Assembly (NCBI GenBank): GCA_035275625.1
Contig: DATEMK010000413.1
Span: forward strand, 1 to 14,166
DNA length: 14,166 nt
Reading direction: 5' to 3'
Source of the DNA: DATEMK01 sp035275625
GTDB lineage: Bacteria; Bacteroidota; Bacteroidia; AKYH767-A; OLB10
A program made the translations under genes and the position numbers. Below the pieces are notes generated by a model. It saw nothing but the letters and a program-made list of their open reading frames with translations, did no database searches and was not told the origin of the DNA. The stretch's first letter is position 1. Each line of letters begins with the position of its first letter. Of this stretch, positions 1 to 7,011 are shown piece by piece.

Positions 1-1495
1 CAGAAAAATAACTTCAAAAAACATAAGCAGCCAGCAGGTTTTATCAGGACTCGGAAAATTACCCCCACAGGCTGTTGATATTGAAGAAGCTGTTCTCGGA
101 GCTTTGATGCTTGAAAAAGATGCACTCACTGCAGTCATTGATATTTTGCGTCCCGAATGTTTTTACAAAGAGTCGCATCAGAAAATTTTCAGCGCCATTC
201 ACACGCTCTTTCATAAAGCTGAACCCATTGACATTCTCACGGTAACTCAATCCTTAAAAAAAAGCGGTGACCTTGAATTAATCGGAGGCCCTTATTTTAT
301 TACGCAGCTTACCAACAGGATTGCATCGGCAGCGAATATTGAATACCATGCGCGCATCATTCTCCAAAAATATATCCAGCGGGAATTGATCAGGATTTCA
401 AGCGATACCATCAGGGATGCTTATGAAGATACTTCTGATGTTTTGCAAATGCTTGACAATGCGGAGAAAAGCTTATTTGCAATTGCGGAAGGCAACATCC
501 GCAGGAATTTTGAAGACATGCATTCCCTGATTTCAAAAGCGATCAAAGAAATCGAACATGCAAGCAACCAGGTGAGCGGTGTAACCGGTGTACCCAGCGG
601 ATTTACAGAATTAGACCGGGTGACTTCAGGCTGGCACAAATCAGATTTAATAATTATTGCTGCACGGCCCGGTATGGGAAAAACCGCTTTTGTGCTTTCA
701 CTTGCAAGAAACGCGGCTGTGAAATTTAAAAAGCCCGTTGCATTTTTTTCCCTTGAGATGTCGTCCATTCAGTTAGTGAACCGTTTAATATCCAGCGAGA
801 CGGAAATCACCTCTGAAAAAATCCGGAAAGGCCAGCTTGCGCACCATGAATGGGAGCAGCTCAATGCTAAAATTGTACCGATTACAGAAGCTCCTATATA
901 TATTGATGACACTCCCTCACTTTCCATTTTTGAATTGAGAGCCAAATGCAGAAGACTGGTTGCAGAAAAAAAAGTAGAGTTAATCATCATTGATTATTTG
1001 CAGCTGATGGTTGCAGGCACTGACAGCCGCAGCGGAAACCGTGAACAGGAAATAAGTTTAATTTCGAGATCATTAAAAAGTATTTCCAAGGAATTGGATA
1101 TTCCCATTATTGCATTGTCACAATTAAGCCGTGCCGTTGAATCACGCGGAGGAGTAAAGCGGCCACAACTTTCAGATTTGCGCGAATCAGGCGCTATTGA
1201 ACAGGATGCTGACATGGTGATGTTTATTTACCGCCCCGAATATTATGACCTTGACCAGGATGAAAGCGGAAATTCCACTCTCGGAATGGCAGAAATCATT
1301 GTGGCAAAAAACAGGAATGGCGCTTTGAAAAATATTAATCTTAAATTTATCGGCCATCTTACCAAATTTACTGATATTGATGACTATCAATTTGCAGAAG
1401 AACACATTGCCATTTCTGCTCCCGCAACTGAACCTGAACGCATCACCCGCAAATCACGCATGGATGATGTGGATGAAGACGATGCAGCTTTTTAG
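1..1495 (+). CDS. dnaB: Replicative DNA helicase DnaB, 5' end cut by the window edge
   Basis: DnaB is the hexameric helicase that unwinds DNA at the replication fork and works with primase. The reading frame is open from base 2, and about 497 codons are visible before the TAG stop. The true start lies upstream: 34 in-frame codons precede the first ATG-like start at 104, and they contain the typical DnaB N-terminal segment LPPQAVDIEEAVLGALML. The C-terminal RecA-like motor carries Walker A (ARPGMGKT, bases 662-685), Walker B (LIIIDYLQLM, from base 980) and the conserved LRESGAIEQDAD stretch with the arginine-finger region after it. The visible length is close to a complete DnaB, so probably only a short N-terminal piece is missing. 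No intein or insertion is seen. The protein ends in an acidic tail closing with phenylalanine (DDVDEDDAAF). The family call is very secure. Confidence 0.97.
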   Translation, partial: RKITSKNISSQQVLSGLGKLPPQAVDIEEAVLGALMLEKDALTAVIDILRPECFYKESHQKIFSAIHTLFHKAEPIDILTVTQSLKKSGDLELIGGPYFITQLTNRIASAANIEYHARIILQKYIQRELIRISSDTIRDAYEDTSDVLQMLDNAEKSLFAIAEGNIRRNFEDMHSLISKAIKEIEHASNQVSGVTGVPSGFTELDRVTSGWHKSDLIIIAARPGMGKTAFVLSLARNAAVKFKKPVAFFSLEMSSIQLVNRLISSETEITSEKIRKGQLAHHEWEQLNAKIVPITEAPIYIDDTPSLSIFELRAKCRRLVAEKKVELIIIDYLQLMVAGTDSRSGNREQEISLISRSLKSISKELDIPIIALSQLSRAVESRGGVKRPQLSDLRESGAIEQDADMVMFIYRPEYYDLDQDESGNSTLGMAEIIVAKNRNGALKNINLKFIGHLTKFTDIDDYQFAEEHIAISAPATEPERITRKSRMDDVDEDDAAF

Positions 1496-1575
1496 ATAAA
1501 TTGTTAAACTGCCATATTGTTAAATTGTTTTTGCCACGATTAAATTAACAATTTAATTATTTAAAGCGAAGGCAT

Positions 1576-1837
1576 CCCTTCGGGCAATGTCATTAAGTTA
1601 AGAATTCAGTCAGCAGGATATTTTCTTTTTTAGTGGGCTGTGGTGTTTTTGTACTTTAGTGGCATGTTTTTTTGCTACCAAAACACGAAAGTGTCCCGTA
1701 GGGACTTCCGTCTGGTAACAATGAATACCAGGATATTTTTTTTGTTCCGTAGGAACTACCGGAATGACTCTTTACCAACATAAGTCCCTACGGGACATAA
1801 AGATTAATTCCTTAACTTAATGACATTGCCCTTCGGG
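1576..1837. repeat. MITE-like element with 21-bp inverted ends and internal palindromes
   Basis: The ends are a perfect 21-bp inverted repeat, 1582-1602 against 1811-1831, whose core reads CAATGTCATTAAGTTAAG on the left. Each arm is bordered on its outer side by a small CCC-TTC-GGG hairpin (1576-1584 and 1829-1837). Inside are three further palindromes: GTCCC-GTA-GGGAC at 1693-1705, GTTCC-GTA-GGAAC at 1744-1756, and GTCCC-TAC-GGGAC at 1784-1796. The third is the exact reverse complement of the first. There is also a CTGGTA/TACCAG hairpin at 1712-1731. No transposase ORF fits inside and no clear target-site duplication is visible. The layout suggests a non-autonomous mobile or REP-type repeat, but one copy cannot prove mobility. 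Confidence 0.6.
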
Positions 1838-1888
1838 ACAATTTAACCATTCTTCATTCATCACAATATCCTATCCGATTTATTGTTT

Positions 1889-1896
1889 TAATTTTG
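1889..1896 (+). promoter_or_regulatory. Candidate Bacteroidota -7 box
   Basis: TAATTTTG fits the Bacteroidota -7 consensus TAnnTTTG and lies 38 bases before the ATG at 1935, which would give a leader of about 30 bases. No TTG is found at the expected -33 spacing, so this is only a weak candidate. In AT-rich DNA such an octamer can occur by chance. Confidence 0.25.
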
Positions 1897-1934
1897 AATA
1901 AACTTAAGTTGATTTTTTTCGTAAAAAAATAACA

Positions 1935-3203
1935 ATGAAAATAAAATTCAGATTTCTTATCACCATTTTTTTTCTGCTGACCTCCTTCATTGCCAGGGCC
2001 GGGTATATCCTGATCCCGATGGACAATACGCAAACCAATCATCTCAAAGCTTATGGAATTGCCTATTGGGTTTTGAAAAATGATGTGGTAATGGAATGGC
2101 TCTTAAATTATCGCGGAGGAAGCTTTTTAATTCCGCAATCACCGACCATTGAAAAAGAATGCACCATTCGCGGAGTTTCATTTTCTGTAATTGCTAACGG
2201 GCAGGCTGATGCCATCCGCCAGGAAATTGCTGATCCGCAGGTAAACATGGATGTGATGAAGCTGGAAAAGGCTCCCAAGATTGCAGTTTATTCTCCTAAA
2301 AATAAATTGCCCTGGGATGATGCAGTCACGCTGGCGCTTACGTATGCTGAAATTCCTTATGAAATTGTTTACGATGAAGAAATTGTAAATGGCTTTTTAC
2401 CCAAATACGATTGGATGCATTTGCATCACGAAGACTTCACGGGACAATACGGAAAATTTTATGCAATGTATCACAATGCCCCCTGGTACCAGGAACAGGT
2501 GAGAAGCGATGAAGCGATGGCGCACAAATTAGGATTCAGCAAAGTTTCGCAGCTCAAATTAGCTGTGGCATTAAAAATTCGCGATTTTACTTCCGGTGGC
2601 GGTTATCTTTTCACGATGTGCTCCGGAACCGACTCATATGACGTTGCGCTTGCAGCAGAAGGCCTTGACATTTGCGAAAAAATGTATGACGGTGATGGAA
2701 CTACTCCTGATTACAATTCAAAACTTGATTATTCGAAATGTTTTGCTTTTAAAGATTTCAGGTTAAGCACCAATCCTATGGAATATGAATTTTCAAACCT
2801 TGATGTAAATCCAATGCAAAGAGGCGTAAGGCGTGACGAGGATTTTTTTTCATTGTTTGAATTTTCTGCCAAATGGGACCCGGTGCCTACCATGCTCTGC
2901 CAGGACCATGAGCAGATTATAAAAGGATTTATGGGACAAACAACAGCATTTGATTCACGGTTCATTAAACCGAATGTCCTTATCATGGGTGAAAATAAAC
3001 CGGGCGGCTTTGCAAAATATATTCACGGTGAATTTGGAAAAGGCACATGGACTTTTTACGGAGGCCATGACCCGGAAGATTACCAGCACATTGTCGGAGA
3101 TCCTCCTACTGATTTAAACCTTCATCCCAATTCTCCCGGCTATCGTTTGATTTTAAACAACGTTCTTTTTCCGGCAGCGAAAAAGATTAAGCAGAAGACC
3201 TGA
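1935..3203 (+). CDS. Secreted conserved protein of the 'asparagine synthetase B'-labelled Bacteroidota family
   Basis: This 422-residue protein has a signal peptide (residues 1-22, hydrophobic LITIFFLLTSFIARA, likely cut after ARA), so it should act in the periplasm or outer envelope. From memory it matches a widespread Bacteroidota family that databases often call asparagine synthetase B; conserved stretches are HLKAYGIAYWVL (37-48) and LLNYRGGSF (56-64). I see neither the N-terminal catalytic Cys of class II amidotransferases nor a PP-loop SGGxDS motif, so the enzymatic name looks wrong. From about residue 115 the pattern KIAVYSPKNK, then HLHHEDFTG (162-170) and GGGYLFTMCSGTDS (221-234), suggests a class I glutamine-amidotransferase-like (flavodoxin-type) fold with Cys229 near a possible nucleophile turn; this is inference. 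The ATG at 1935 starts directly before the basic n-region of the signal peptide. The gene runs convergently into the DUF2279 gene 48 bases away. Function is unknown. Confidence 0.85.
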   Translation: MKIKFRFLITIFFLLTSFIARAGYILIPMDNTQTNHLKAYGIAYWVLKNDVVMEWLLNYRGGSFLIPQSPTIEKECTIRGVSFSVIANGQADAIRQEIADPQVNMDVMKLEKAPKIAVYSPKNKLPWDDAVTLALTYAEIPYEIVYDEEIVNGFLPKYDWMHLHHEDFTGQYGKFYAMYHNAPWYQEQVRSDEAMAHKLGFSKVSQLKLAVALKIRDFTSGGGYLFTMCSGTDSYDVALAAEGLDICEKMYDGDGTTPDYNSKLDYSKCFAFKDFRLSTNPMEYEFSNLDVNPMQRGVRRDEDFFSLFEFSAKWDPVPTMLCQDHEQIIKGFMGQTTAFDSRFIKPNVLIMGENKPGGFAKYIHGEFGKGTWTFYGGHDPEDYQHIVGDPPTDLNLHPNSPGYRLILNNVLFPAAKKIKQKT

Positions 3204-3251
3204 AACGACAAACGCTTTTTTTATTTTTCTGAAAATTCAAACGACAAGTTT

Positions 3252-4220
3252 TCAATAATACAAAACATGAAACTTTGTTTTGTGAATCGTATTAAATTCT
3301 ACAGCGGGAGCCGGCAGTTTTAAAAATCCAAACACACCAAAAAGTGAGCGGAGGAATTTTGATTTCGTTTTTATTTTCGTCAGGTCAATATCGGGAGAAA
3401 TATAATATTGGCGGTATCTTTCAAAAAACGGTACAGGCTTACCGTTATATTCCAAAACATTTTCATTGGCCCCGGTTAAGCCTTCCACACCATAACCAAC
3501 GGCAAGATTCAGCCATTTAGGAAATTTAGAATCTTTTTTCAGGAATGAATGAATATTTCCCGACAGCCATGTTGTTGTACCATTGTAATCTTTGAAAAGA
3601 TGTTCCGGAAATGTTGTTCCGAATTGGTCAGGACGGTATTGCGCGTATTCAGAAGTGTGAAATGAAAACTTAATAGTGATCCGCTGTTCATCCCACAATA
3701 ATTCCTGCGACATTAATAACACATACCCGGAAGTATTTGCAATCATATCTCCCCATGAAAATCCCCACTGCGATGAATAGCCGTCAAAAACTTCTATGGA
3801 TGTTGTAAACAACATGCCGAGAGAACCGCCAATCCAAACGGCTTTCTTATGTTTCATCCCGGTCCAGTCATATAATCCTATTCCCCATTTGCCAACATAA
3901 TATGCCGAACCTACATGACCAATTTTATCGTATTGAAGCCATTCATCATTATCATTAAAGGTGTGAAATTTTGTAAGCGGATAATCTTTATACCACAACT
4001 GGTAAAGTCCTGCCATGGAAACTGCATACGTGCCTGCGAGTGAATAAGAAAGCAGTTTTACCCTGTGCTTATTATATTCCGGTGAAGGTGTCCAGAATGA
4101 AATTTTGTTTTCCTGCGCAAATGCAGAATTGAAAATTGAAGATTGAAAATTGAAAATTATCGTAAAAGCTAAAAAGGCAATAAACTTTTTAGATTGATAA
4201 AAATTGTATTTCTCTTTCAA
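3252..4220 (-). CDS. DUF2279 family periplasmic/envelope protein, TTG start
   Basis: The protein has about 322 residues, with a signal peptide (FIAFLAFTIIF core, likely cut at AFA|Q near residue 35). The body has the signature of the Bacteroidota DUF2279 (YfiM-like) family: YDKIGHVGSAYYVGK, later SIEVFDGYSSQWGFSWGD and DMIANTSGY. Conserved Asp, His, Glu and Asn residues lie in hydrophobic, probably membrane-associated helices. The biochemical role is unknown, and the C-terminus is aromatic (VLYY). The start is odd. The frame is closed by TGA just upstream (4224-4226), and the only early start is TTG at 4218-4220, inside a 7-bp repeat tract; no ATG occurs before residue ~69. A second 7-bp tract encodes part of the signal peptide. 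It lies 20 bases downstream of the phosphohexomutase gene, so co-transcription is likely. The family call is good; the exact start is uncertain. Confidence 0.8.
   Translation of the reverse strand: MKEKYNFYQSKKFIAFLAFTIIFNFQSSIFNSAFAQENKISFWTPSPEYNKHRVKLLSYSLAGTYAVSMAGLYQLWYKDYPLTKFHTFNDNDEWLQYDKIGHVGSAYYVGKWGIGLYDWTGMKHKKAVWIGGSLGMLFTTSIEVFDGYSSQWGFSWGDMIANTSGYVLLMSQELLWDEQRITIKFSFHTSEYAQYRPDQFGTTFPEHLFKDYNGTTTWLSGNIHSFLKKDSKFPKWLNLAVGYGVEGLTGANENVLEYNGKPVPFFERYRQYYISPDIDLTKIKTKSKFLRSLFGVFGFLKLPAPAVEFNTIHKTKFHVLYY
4128..4155. repeat. Heptanucleotide tandem repeat inside the DUF2279 signal-peptide codons
   Basis: Four units of a 7-bp repeat (ATTGAAA, with one ATTGAAG) lie in frame within the coding region of the DUF2279 gene. 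They encode the C-terminal part of its signal peptide, including FQSSIF. Seven is not a multiple of three, so gain or loss of one unit would shift the frame. The tract forms one arm of an inverted repeat with 4215-4235. Confidence 0.75.
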
Positions 4221-4236
4221 TCTTCAATATTCAATA
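4215..4236. repeat. Heptanucleotide repeat at the DUF2279 start, inverted copy of the tract at 4128
   Basis: Three 7-bp units (TTCAATC, TTCAATA, TTCAATA; 4216-4236) overlap the TTG start codon of the DUF2279 gene. Bases 4215-4235 are complementary to 4128-4148 at 20 of 21 positions, leaving a 66-base loop. In the mRNA this could fold the start codon into a stem. Confidence 0.65.
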
Positions 4237-4240
4237 AAAA

Positions 4241-5650
4241 TCAGTTCATCAAAGTTTGTTCACTTGCTTTCAGGATATCAAATGCTTTTTCTTTGGTGGA
4301 CGATTCTGCATACGTGCGTAACACGGGCTCCGTACCTGATGCGCGAATCATCAGCCAGTCGCCATTTTCAAAAAAATATTTGTAGCCATCGAGGTCTTCC
4401 ACTCTTGATACTTTATAATTTCCAAATGATTTATACTTTCCCGATTTGCAATTTTCGAGCACCCGTTGTTTTATTTCTTCTTTGATATGCAGATCAATCC
4501 GCTCAAATGAAAACGGTCCGACAATATCATACACTTCTTTAATCAGGTCATTCAGCGATTTTCCTGACTTTGCCATAAATTCCCAAATCACCAGCCCCAT
4601 CCAGATTCCATCGCGCTCGGGAATGTGTCCTTTTATAGCAATGCCCCCTGATTCTTCTCCGCCAAGGAGCACATCTTCTTTAATCATGATTTCACAAATC
4701 CATTTGAACCCGATTTTTACTGTTTCAATCGGAATGTTGTAGTGTTTACAAAGTTTTTCCACTTTTGGTGTTGTTGAAAATGCTGTACAAACTTTGCCGG
4801 TCATTCCTTTATATTTATGCAAATAATGTATGAGCAATAAAATGATGTGGTGTGAATCCACGAAATTTCCTTTGTTATCATACAAGCCAATTCTGTCTGC
4901 ATCTCCATCGGTAACCAATCCGCAATCAATATTTCCGGAGTTTTTTATCAGGTCGGAAAATTCTTTCAGGTTTTTATGAATGGGTTCGGGAGCCTGTCCT
5001 TTGAAGGACGGATTGTAATCGCAATGCAGCATAGTAATATCCGGGAACAAGCGTTTCATAACATTTTGCCCCGCTCCATACATGGCATCATAAGCCAGGT
5101 TTAATTTTGAATTTCTTATTGCATTAAGATCAAAATTTTTCTCTACATGTTTTATGTACATGGTTTCCATATCCGCTTCTTCAAGCAAACCCTTTGATTT
5201 GAAATCAGAAAGAGACAAGGTATCAATTTCAATGGAAGGTGTATCTTTAATAAGATTTTCAATTTCTGAAACCTGTGCCGGAAGCAAAGGACCTCCATAG
5301 TTGCCTTTTAATTTAAAACCGTTGTAAGCCGGAGGATTGTGGCTTGCTGTAATGATGATTCCGAGATCGGCTTTTAAATTTACCGTTGTCAGTGAAATCA
5401 TCGGTGTAGAAACAAAATCGGTTCCAATAAATGTTTTAATGCCTTTTGAACACAAAACCTTTGCCACCGTTTCAACAAAAAGGCTGCCTGCAAACCGGCA
5501 ATCATGTCCTAAAACAACAGTCGGGTTTTTCTTTTTTTTCAACAACCATTCTGCAGTTGCTTCAGCTACACGTGTAACATTGTTTACCGTAAAATCTTTT
5601 GCAATGATGGCTCTCCAGCCATCCGTTCCGAATTTTATTTTGTCAATCAT
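4241..5650 (-). CDS. Phosphoglucomutase/phosphomannomutase family protein
   Basis: This is a 469-residue cytoplasmic alpha-D-phosphohexomutase, which moves phosphate between C1 and C6 of a hexose phosphate through a phosphoserine intermediate. All four family signatures are intact: the phosphoserine loop TASHNPPAYNG (catalytic Ser103), the Mg2+-binding loop DGDADR (248-253), the sugar-recognition loop GGEESGG (330-336), and the phosphate-binding loop RASGTEPVLR (436-445). The N-terminus FGTDGWRAI is also typical. GEESGG and the overall length fit the PMM/PGM branch rather than classical GlmM, but the substrate (glucose, mannose or glucosamine phosphate) cannot be fixed from motifs. The ATG start at 5648-5650 leaves no truncation. 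The leader contains two short GC-rich hairpins (5671-5691). The DUF2279 gene follows after 20 bases. Confidence 0.94.
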   Translation of the reverse strand: MIDKIKFGTDGWRAIIAKDFTVNNVTRVAEATAEWLLKKKKNPTVVLGHDCRFAGSLFVETVAKVLCSKGIKTFIGTDFVSTPMISLTTVNLKADLGIIITASHNPPAYNGFKLKGNYGGPLLPAQVSEIENLIKDTPSIEIDTLSLSDFKSKGLLEEADMETMYIKHVEKNFDLNAIRNSKLNLAYDAMYGAGQNVMKRLFPDITMLHCDYNPSFKGQAPEPIHKNLKEFSDLIKNSGNIDCGLVTDGDADRIGLYDNKGNFVDSHHIILLLIHYLHKYKGMTGKVCTAFSTTPKVEKLCKHYNIPIETVKIGFKWICEIMIKEDVLLGGEESGGIAIKGHIPERDGIWMGLVIWEFMAKSGKSLNDLIKEVYDIVGPFSFERIDLHIKEEIKQRVLENCKSGKYKSFGNYKVSRVEDLDGYKYFFENGDWLMIRASGTEPVLRTYAESSTKEKAFDILKASEQTLMN

Positions 5651-5670
5651 TTTAAAGGTTTAAAGTTTAT

Positions 5671-5691
5671 CCCGAAGGGACTCCTCCGGAG
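5671..5691. repeat. Two adjacent short palindromes in the mutase leader
   Basis: CCC-GAA-GGG (5671-5679) and the perfect 8-bp palindrome CTCCGGAG (5684-5691) lie 21-41 bases before the mutase ATG, so they fall in its mRNA leader if the promoter is further upstream. The CCCGAAGGG core also appears, on the opposite strand, at both ends of the element at 1576-1837. This may be a remnant of the same repeat class or a small regulatory hairpin. It could also act as a terminator fragment, but no T-run follows. Confidence 0.45.
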
Positions 5692-5705
5692 AAGATTGAG
5701 TTTAA

Positions 5706-5734
5706 CAATTTATCAATTTATCAATTTATCAATT
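5706..5734. repeat. 8-bp tandem repeat between two genes
   Basis: Three perfect CAATTTAT units (5706-5729) are followed by a partial fourth (CAATT). They lie between the stop of the secreted hypothetical gene and the mutase start, just upstream of the palindromes at 5671-5691. Confidence 0.75.
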
Positions 5735-5745
5735 CAACAATTTCC

Positions 5746-6852
5746 TCAATAATATTTAACAAACTCAGTAAGTTTTCCCCAATCATAAGTCATCAATGCT
5801 TTGAAATATAAATAGGATTCCTTCCTGCTTATTTTTTGTGAGTTGATTTGTGTAATTACAAATGAGTAATCTTTTTCGCTGAATAATTGCAAAGTGCTTT
5901 TTGAGTTAATATCAAGATGAAAATCCCCGAATTCGTTGAAAGAAATTGTATTCAAGGAGGAATCATTCACAAAGATTTTAACCGTTTTGGGTAAATAATA
6001 AATTCCGTCTGTTGATTTTTTCCAGATTTCATTTACTTCAATTTTCGTTACCCTAATTTTGTTTTGCCCTATATAATCTGCAAATTTATCTCCCCCGAGA
6101 TTATAAAAAATTTCTTCGTTTACAGCAAGATAATTTTCAACCTGTTTTATCAGTTCACGGCTGTTCAATGCTTTTGAATCTTCTGTATTTTTATTGTTTT
6201 CAATCAAATATATAATATTTTTATCAGGCACCGCGGGAATGTTAACTGCAGGATTGAATTCAAGATTTCCTATAAAATCCGCTTTGATGTTTTGTGATTC
6301 ACCTCCGGAAGTAATGGTTTTTCCTTCAAATTGCACAATATTAAAGCTGAACAGTTTTTTGTATAAATAGGTGGCATAGTTAATAGTGTATATTCCGTTC
6401 GCATTGGTGTTAATTTTATTTTTTGCAAACAGTTCTTTCAAATCGCTAAAATCAACAAAGCCATACGACACATCTTCTGCTCTTACATTTTTATTCAGGA
6501 AAGTGAAACCAATAGTATTTGTGTTAATTCCTGTTTTTGTTTTTTGCCATTTTTCATAGATGAAAAAAATTTCCTGTTCCGTAAATTTAGTATCGGAGCT
6601 TTTTTCAAGCTGTACCAGTGTCGGGCCGGTAATCTGGATCTCTTTTCCGGGAGCATCCCAAAGCTTTACATTGCCGGCTATGATCTCCTGGTAAACAAGC
6701 CTGGTAACTTCCTCCACAAAATTACATCCCAGCGTATCATGCTGATCTGCTTTTGGAACTCTCAGCAAAACCGGGACAATGTCGCCCGCAAATACAGGGG
6801 TGATGCATTCGTAAAAAAGAATCGTTAAAAAAAGAAGAGGCTTTCGGGACAT
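5746..6852 (-). CDS. Secreted protein of unknown function
   Basis: I do not recognise this 368-residue protein. It begins with a clear signal peptide (MSRKPLLFLTILFYECITPV, cut probably after VFA at about residue 22), so it is exported; there is no obvious lipobox and no further membrane segment. The first ~100 mature residues are predicted mixed alpha/beta, with VTRLVYQEIIAGNVKLWDAP and FTEQEIFFIYEKW. The rest is rich in Asn, Lys and Ile, with beta-like stretches such as TVKIFVNDSSLN. There is no C-terminal type IX sorting domain, and it ends in KYY. The start at 6850-6852 is ATG and directly precedes the basic n-region. It has a 159-base gap upstream containing an 8-bp tandem repeat, and a 95-base gap to the mutase, so it may be transcribed alone. 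It superficially resembles envelope proteins of the gliding/PorN kind, but I see no firm motif. Confidence 0.8.
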   Translation of the reverse strand: MSRKPLLFLTILFYECITPVFAGDIVPVLLRVPKADQHDTLGCNFVEEVTRLVYQEIIAGNVKLWDAPGKEIQITGPTLVQLEKSSDTKFTEQEIFFIYEKWQKTKTGINTNTIGFTFLNKNVRAEDVSYGFVDFSDLKELFAKNKINTNANGIYTINYATYLYKKLFSFNIVQFEGKTITSGGESQNIKADFIGNLEFNPAVNIPAVPDKNIIYLIENNKNTEDSKALNSRELIKQVENYLAVNEEIFYNLGGDKFADYIGQNKIRVTKIEVNEIWKKSTDGIYYLPKTVKIFVNDSSLNTISFNEFGDFHLDINSKSTLQLFSEKDYSFVITQINSQKISRKESYLYFKALMTYDWGKLTEFVKYY

Positions 6853-6885
6853 TTCAGTGTTTCGAGGGTAAAATTAGCAATTTCA

Positions 6886-6917
6886 AGTTATTGAGTTATT
6901 GAGTTATTAAGTTATTG
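6886..6917. repeat. 8-bp tandem repeat upstream of the secreted hypothetical gene
   Basis: Four AGTTATTG units run head to tail, the third ending in A instead of G. They lie 34-65 bases upstream of the ATG at 6852, so in the promoter or leader of that gene. The motif is read as CAATAACT on the coding strand. Confidence 0.75.
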
Positions 6918-7011
6918 GCAAAAACATTTTATCCGCATCATTCCTTTTTTTAACCTTAGTAGAAAACAATACTCATAAAATCATACCTTATTCCCTTATG
7001 ACATCGTTAAT

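Larger units (their letters stand above)
1496..1934. other. Gene-free spacer between dnaB and the next gene
   Basis: This 439-base spacer has no convincing ORF on either strand. It begins with AT-rich sequence in which a 10-bp perfect inverted repeat (1520-1529 with 1547-1556, TTAAATTGTT/AACAATTTAA, 17-base loop) might act as a weak dnaB terminator, though it has no G-C pairs. Most of the rest is the palindrome-rich element described separately at 1576-1837. The final ~95 bases are the leader of the following gene. Confidence 0.7.

Noticed and set aside
421..1405. Long reading frames on the - strand inside dnaB
   Set aside because: They are shadows of the strongly conserved dnaB frame and have no recognisable protein features.
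1520..1556. Intrinsic terminator of dnaB
   Set aside because: A 10-bp stem exists, but it has only two G-C pairs' worth of stability, a long loop and no clear T-run.
3204..3251. Terminator between the convergent genes
   Set aside because: A T-rich run is present at about 3217-3230, but no stable stem precedes it.
5746..6852. GldN/PorN gliding-secretion protein
   Set aside because: General feel is similar, but the expected RxIDLREK-type motif is absent.
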